Shown in pieces: positions 21,545 to 25,336 of a stretch of DNA of 25,336 nucleotides. How positions within the stretch are numbered: position 1 is the first letter of the stretch; each line of letters opens with the position of its first letter. Origin of the DNA: Micavibrio sp. UBA1672 (GTDB lineage: Bacteria > Pseudomonadota > Alphaproteobacteria > Micavibrionales > Micavibrionaceae); contig DCKO01000047.1 in NCBI GenBank assembly GCA_002320665.1, forward strand, positions 1-25,336, read 5' to 3'. Below the pieces are notes generated by a model. That model had not been told where the DNA came from and did no database searches. It was given only the letters and a program-made list of their open reading frames with translations. A program made the translations under genes and the position numbers.

Positions 21545-21622
21545 AGCGGGCCCCTCACATAAGTCGTGCACTCCATCTATTTTCCTTCAAAAGCCATAAA
21601 ATAAGGTTAAGATTTTGTAAAA

Positions 21623-22645
21623 TTAGAAGTGTTTCACCGTCACAACGCTATCTATTTGATTTTCTTTATTATTAATCAAGCCCTCAAGAATATTAGCGGC
21701 GGCCAAACTACTCAGAATCCCGTGGGAACCATGTGCAGTTGAGATAAAAACCGGTATTTTTCCGTTAATTTGGTCAATTTGTCCGATAATCGGCATGTGA
21801 TCCTTGGATGTTGTGCGAATGCCTGCTTTTTGATCGGTAATTTTATATTCCCTATCCAAAACAGGCAAATTCTGGACGCATTTCTGAATATTACTGTCAT
21901 TATCTTCATCCAGCAAATCACTATGATCGAGCCACCTTTGAAAGGTGGAACCGATACAATGCACGCCGTTTAGAGATGGCGCAACATAGCCGCCATAGCC
22001 GATAGTGCATTTCAGGTTTTGAAGATTGCCTTCCGACTGGACATAGGTCACCTGCCCTCTCACGGGTTTAATTGGCAGTTCCGGATAGAAATGTTTTGCG
22101 CCCATCCCGCAAGCTAGAATGATGGCATCGCATTCTAAATCCTCAAGGTTTTCAATTTTTTGATTAAATTGGGTGTCAACATCTTTCGCGTAATAGGTAC
22201 AGAGCTTTGCCGGAGATACAAAGCCCGAGCGCGGCAAATAGAGGGCATCATTTGGGATTTCTATGCCAGAGATTTTTGAAGCTTCGGTGGCGCTGACTAG
22301 GTGCATATCCTGATCTGACCATTCCCAACTCTCCACAGTTTTTGGGAAACGTTTTTGTTTTTTCTCATCGTTTATCAAATGAAGAGCACCGCAAGGGTTC
22401 CAGTCAATTTCACTTTTGGCTTTTTCAAAAACTTCGAGTGCCTTAAAAAATGCGGAAGAGTAAAACTCTGCAACCTTGTCTTTTTGCGCAGTAAACCTAG
22501 GATTATAAAGACCGATTTTATTGCCAGAAGCACCCGAGGCCAGAGAATCTGATGCCTCGAATATAACCGGCTCATGCCCTGCGTTTTTTAAGACATAGGC
22601 GCATGCCGTTCCGGCTAAACCCCCTCCGATAATGGCTATTTTCAT
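21623..22645 (-). CDS. MnmC oxidase half, FAD-dependent cmnm5(s2)U34 demodification enzyme, as a separate gene
   Basis: FAD-dependent oxidoreductase that removes the carboxymethyl group from cmnm5(s2)U34 in tRNA, giving nm5(s2)U. The Rossmann motif IIGGGLAGTACAYVL is at 5-19, followed by SLASGASGNKIGLYNPRF (the GNxxGLYxP block of MnmC) and, near the C-terminus, AGIRTTSKDHMPIIGQI and TAHGSHGILSSLAAA. The length is 340 aa from ATG 22645. That ATG overlaps the mnmD stop as ATGA, so translation is coupled; a longer in-frame start at 22675 would run into mnmD. In E. coli the two activities are one fused polypeptide in the same order. Confidence 0.9.
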   Translation of the reverse strand: MKIAIIGGGLAGTACAYVLKNAGHEPVIFEASDSLASGASGNKIGLYNPRFTAQKDKVAEFYSSAFFKALEVFEKAKSEIDWNPCGALHLINDEKKQKRFPKTVESWEWSDQDMHLVSATEASKISGIEIPNDALYLPRSGFVSPAKLCTYYAKDVDTQFNQKIENLEDLECDAIILACGMGAKHFYPELPIKPVRGQVTYVQSEGNLQNLKCTIGYGGYVAPSLNGVHCIGSTFQRWLDHSDLLDEDNDSNIQKCVQNLPVLDREYKITDQKAGIRTTSKDHMPIIGQIDQINGKIPVFISTAHGSHGILSSLAAANILEGLINNKENQIDSVVTVKHF

Positions 22646-23346
22646 GACTTGTTCCCTTGGTATGTTCCAACACACATTTCCCGCTTTCGGCCATAGCCTT
22701 TAACCTTTTGGACATCAAAGCCGGCATCTTGCAGGCCGCGGCGGACGAAGCCTGCGGCGGTGAAAGTTGCGAAGGTTGCATTCGGATTACTCAGGCGTGC
22801 CATGTTTTGGAACACTGTTTTGCTCCACATATCGGGGTTGCAAGATGGTTTAAACCCGTCCAGAAACCAGCAATCGACTTTGTCCTGCAATTTTGGCATT
22901 TCCTCATTCACATCCCCGAAAATCAGGATAAGCTCTCCGTCATCACCAATCGGCAAAACGTATTTTTCCTGATTTATGATGTCCGGATAAATGCTCAGAT
23001 AATCATCCAGCACATCACCCAGTTCCTCTTTCCAATAAGACAGGTTTTCCCTTATGTAGTCTTTGGTAAGAGGAAACTTTTCAAATGATATATATTTAAA
23101 ACGCTTTGGCTTGTTTTTATTTTTAAACCCCTGCCATGACTGTAAAAACACCAAAAAGTTAAGCCCCGTTCCAAAGCCGGTTTCTGCTATAACGAATTCT
23201 TCTGTTTTAAAATCCTGTAATCTCTCGGGCAGGTTATTGCCTTGCAGAAATACATAGCGGCTTTCGGCCAAACCATCATGCACCGAGAAATACACATCAT
23301 CAAAATGCTCGGATTTAAGTTCTAAAGCTCTTGGCAGATCAGTCAT
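22642..23346 (-). CDS. mnmD: MnmD, SAM-dependent tRNA (nm5(s2)U34) methyltransferase, stand-alone
   Basis: Methylates nm5(s2)U34 to mnm5(s2)U34. Methyltransferase signatures of the MnmC N-terminal half are present: YFSVHDGLAESRYVFLQGNNLPERL (about 19-43), EFVIAETGFGTGLNFL (SAM-binding motif, about 50-65), VDCWFLDGFKPSCNPDMW (about 156-173) and FATFTAAGFVRRGLQDAGFDV. The length of 234 aa matches the stand-alone MnmD type. It is followed by the oxidase gene with a 4-nt overlap. ATG 23346 is close to the start of the divergent peptidase gene (77 bp). Confidence 0.93.
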   Translation of the reverse strand: MTDLPRALELKSEHFDDVYFSVHDGLAESRYVFLQGNNLPERLQDFKTEEFVIAETGFGTGLNFLVFLQSWQGFKNKNKPKRFKYISFEKFPLTKDYIRENLSYWKEELGDVLDDYLSIYPDIINQEKYVLPIGDDGELILIFGDVNEEMPKLQDKVDCWFLDGFKPSCNPDMWSKTVFQNMARLSNPNATFATFTAAGFVRRGLQDAGFDVQKVKGYGRKREMCVGTYQGNKS

Positions 23347-23423
23347 TTTGTACCATCATGCAAAACTATTCGAATGTGTTTGTTGTACATTTTTTGCGTC
23401 ATAATTTGAAAGGGTTTTATTTT

Positions 23424-25336
23424 ATGTCATCTAATCCATTGCTCCAGATTTCCAGCTTGCCAAATAAGGCACCGACTTTTGACGAGATAAAGATTGAGCA
23501 TTATCTACCAGCCATCGAAGAAGGCATTGAGATAGCCCGTAAAAACATCGAGGCCATTAAGGCCGAAAGCGCCGCGCCGGATTTTAAAAACACGATTGAG
23601 GCTCTGGATTTATGTTCCGAGTTGCTGGGTCAGGCGGCATCTGTGTTTTATAATCAGCTTTCGGCTATGGGCGGGGATGAACTTCATGCGCTGGCGGCGC
23701 AAATCGGGCCAATAAATTCGGCCTTTTCCAATGATGTGATGCTGGATGAGGATTTGTTCAAACGCGTTAAGGCCGTTTTTGACAGCCGCGATGATCTTGG
23801 CCTTAGCACCGAGGAATATACGCTTCTGGATGACACCTATAAGGGGTTTGTTCGCGCTGGAGCTTTGCTGGATGAAGAAAGCAAGAAGCGCCTGCGCGAG
23901 ATCAGCGCCGAGTTATCAACGCTCTCCCCTGCTTTTGCGCAGAACTCGATTAAATCTGCGGAGAGCTTCGAGCTTGTAATTGAGGATGAAAAAGACCTCG
24001 CGGGGTTGCCGGATTCCGCCATTGAATCCGCCGCGCATGCCGCCGAGGAAAAAGACTATAAGGGGAAATGGCTATTTACACTAGATTACCCGAGCTTTGG
24101 ACCCTTTATGCAATATGCTGATAACAGGGAACTTCGTGAGAAAATCTGGCGGGCTTTTACCTCGAAGGCTTTCGGTGATGAGTTTGATAATTGCGAGAAT
24201 ATCAAGAAAATCGTTTCGCTGAGGGATGAACGCGCCAAGCTATTGGGCTTTGAGACTCATGCGCATTATGTGCTGGATGAGCGCATGGCGAAATCGCCGG
24301 ATATTGTGATCGAGTTTCTGGGTAAGCTTAAGGCCGCCTATAAACCCGCCGCGCAAAAAGATCTTGAGGAACTCAAAGCTTTTGCCAAGGAGCTGGATGG
24401 GCAAGATGATCTCAAGCCCTGGGATATCGGGTATTATTCGGAGAAGCTCAAGCACAAACTTTATGAATTCACTTCCGAGGATTTCCGCCCTTATTACCAG
24501 CTTGATAAAGTTCTGGATGGGTGTTTCCGGCATTTTGCCAAGCTGTTTAACATCGAGTTTAGACCTGCGAGCGGATATCAGCTTTGGCATAAGGACGTAA
24601 AAAGCTTCGAAGTTTTTGATAAGGATGATGGAAGCTTTATCGGTACACTTTTCGGGGATTTTCACCCGCGCAAAGGTAAAGGCCAAGGGGCGTGGAAGAC
24701 CAGCTACCGTGATCAGGGGCTGTTTGATGGCAAGATCGAGCGCCCTGTTGTGGCGATTGTTTGTAACTTCACCAAGCCCACCAAGGAGCGCCCATCGCTT
24801 CTGACGCATGGGGAGGTTACGACGCTCTTTCACGAGATGGGGCATGCCGTGCATGCGTTGCTGTCGGATGTGACATATCGCTCTCATGCGGGGACGTCTG
24901 TGCTGTGGGATTTTGTAGAATTGCCATCGCAACTACAGGAAAACTGGTGCTTCGAGAAGGAAATGCTGGATGATTTTGCCGCGCATTATGAAACGGGCGA
25001 GAAAATTCCTGCCGCGTTGATTGAAAAGCTTCGTAAGGCACAGAATTTTATGACCGGCTGGGCGGGATTGCGCCAAATCGGCCTTGGAACACTGGATATG
25101 ACGTGGCATACATGCGATCCGAGCACTATTGGCGATGTAGCCGCGTTTGAAGATGAAGCCACCAAGGATACTTCCCTCTTTCCGCGTTATGCAGGCCCGA
25201 CCTCGACCAGCTTTGGGCATATTTTCGCAGGCGGTTATAGCTCAGGCTATTATAGCTATAAATGGGCGGAAGTTCTGGATGCTGATACGTATGAGCTGTT
25301 CAAGGAAAAAGGTATATACGATCAAGCCACAGCGCA
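23424..25336 (+). CDS. M3-family zinc oligopeptidase (oligopeptidase A / Dcp type), cut by window end
   Basis: Cytoplasmic-type metallopeptidase that degrades short peptides. 637 codons are visible from ATG 23424 (MSSNPLLQISSLPNKAPTFDEI), with AAGGG about 11 nt upstream. The zinc site is His470-Glu471-x-x-His474 (FHEMGHAVHALLS), with the third ligand Glu499 in DFVELPSQ. The thumb loop SLFPRYAGPTSTSFGHIFAGGYSSGYYSYKWAEVLDADTYE follows, including the substrate-binding His and Tyr. No signal peptide. The frame is open at the window edge; a family length of 680-710 suggests about 50-70 residues are missing. Whether it is OpdA or Dcp cannot be decided here. Large open frames on the opposite strand are only a by-product of its codon use. 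Confidence 0.94.
   Translation, partial: MSSNPLLQISSLPNKAPTFDEIKIEHYLPAIEEGIEIARKNIEAIKAESAAPDFKNTIEALDLCSELLGQAASVFYNQLSAMGGDELHALAAQIGPINSAFSNDVMLDEDLFKRVKAVFDSRDDLGLSTEEYTLLDDTYKGFVRAGALLDEESKKRLREISAELSTLSPAFAQNSIKSAESFELVIEDEKDLAGLPDSAIESAAHAAEEKDYKGKWLFTLDYPSFGPFMQYADNRELREKIWRAFTSKAFGDEFDNCENIKKIVSLRDERAKLLGFETHAHYVLDERMAKSPDIVIEFLGKLKAAYKPAAQKDLEELKAFAKELDGQDDLKPWDIGYYSEKLKHKLYEFTSEDFRPYYQLDKVLDGCFRHFAKLFNIEFRPASGYQLWHKDVKSFEVFDKDDGSFIGTLFGDFHPRKGKGQGAWKTSYRDQGLFDGKIERPVVAIVCNFTKPTKERPSLLTHGEVTTLFHEMGHAVHALLSDVTYRSHAGTSVLWDFVELPSQLQENWCFEKEMLDDFAAHYETGEKIPAALIEKLRKAQNFMTGWAGLRQIGLGTLDMTWHTCDPSTIGDVAAFEDEATKDTSLFPRYAGPTSTSFGHIFAGGYSSGYYSYKWAEVLDADTYELFKEKGIYDQATA

Noticed and set aside
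22642..22675. Possible frameshift breaking a fused mnmC gene.
   Set aside because: The methyltransferase ends with a normal stop and the oxidase begins with a proper ATG and Rossmann motif in an ATGA overlap; this is a true two-gene arrangement.
24240..24932. A long open frame (230 codons) on the minus strand opposite the M3 peptidase.
   Set aside because: The plus-strand peptidase has clear catalytic motifs throughout; the antisense frame has no recognisable domain and follows from the codon use.
1..25336. Search by eye for CRISPR arrays, rRNA genes, prophage structural genes and replication origins.
   Set aside because: No regularly spaced repeats, rRNA-like stretches, capsid/tail genes or DnaA-box clusters were found.

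Overview
The window looks like chromosomal DNA of a Gram-negative alphaproteobacterium with modest G+C (roughly low forties percent by eye). Supporting signs are the gene order pal-cpoB-tilS-ftsH, several outer-membrane lipoproteins, an OxyR/AhpC/AhpD set, and an Flp pilin with an MraY/WecA-type enzyme. I cannot place it more precisely than class, and even the class rests on synteny and protein style, not on a search.

Layout. 1-3209 (minus strand): ftsH (cut by the window start), tilS, cpoB, pal; tolB is not next to pal. 3376-7690: a SirB1-like protein, a BON-domain lipoprotein (DolP-like), yraN and rsmI on minus, and divergently an LpoA-like lipoprotein on plus. This matches the E. coli rsmI-lpoA-yraN-diaA-dolP neighbourhood without diaA. 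7691-10458: a TetR regulator, a glyoxalase I-like protein and an MscS channel. 10462-11124: an unrecognised protein. 11231-13547: a peroxide-defence block, ahpD and ahpC on minus and oxyR on plus, with a clear intrinsic terminator after ahpD. 13534-15359: a small lipoprotein, trhO (tRNA U34 hydroxylation) and an acylphosphatase.

The most unusual part is 15664-18264. A glutathione S-transferase gene is split in codon 79 by a 2,601-bp element. The element has 19-bp terminal inverted repeats (18/19 identical) and an 8-bp target duplication (AAATGACC); removing it with one duplication copy restores a 211-codon reading frame. Its transposase is IS1-like (DDE residues D66, D136, E197), but the element is about three times the length of a plain IS1. 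It carries cargo, all on minus: a secreted VasI-like protein, a GC-rich structured segment ending in an intrinsic terminator (which may also be a decayed small membrane-protein gene), a complete tRNA-Tyr(GUA) gene with a non-canonical U73, a winged-helix-like protein and a small basic protein. Two of its promoters have -10 boxes 6-7 nt from the ATG (leaderless mRNAs) and overlap related 14-bp palindromes, which suggests a shared, element-encoded repressor.

18872-25336: an AMIN-like-domain lipoprotein, a WecA/TagO-type phosphoglycosyl transferase, an Flp pilin, the two halves of MnmC as separate overlapping genes (mnmD, then the FAD oxidase), and an M3-family oligopeptidase cut by the window end. 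Three loci here act on the tRNA wobble position (trhO, mnmD and mnmC oxidase), and tilS modifies tRNA-Ile.
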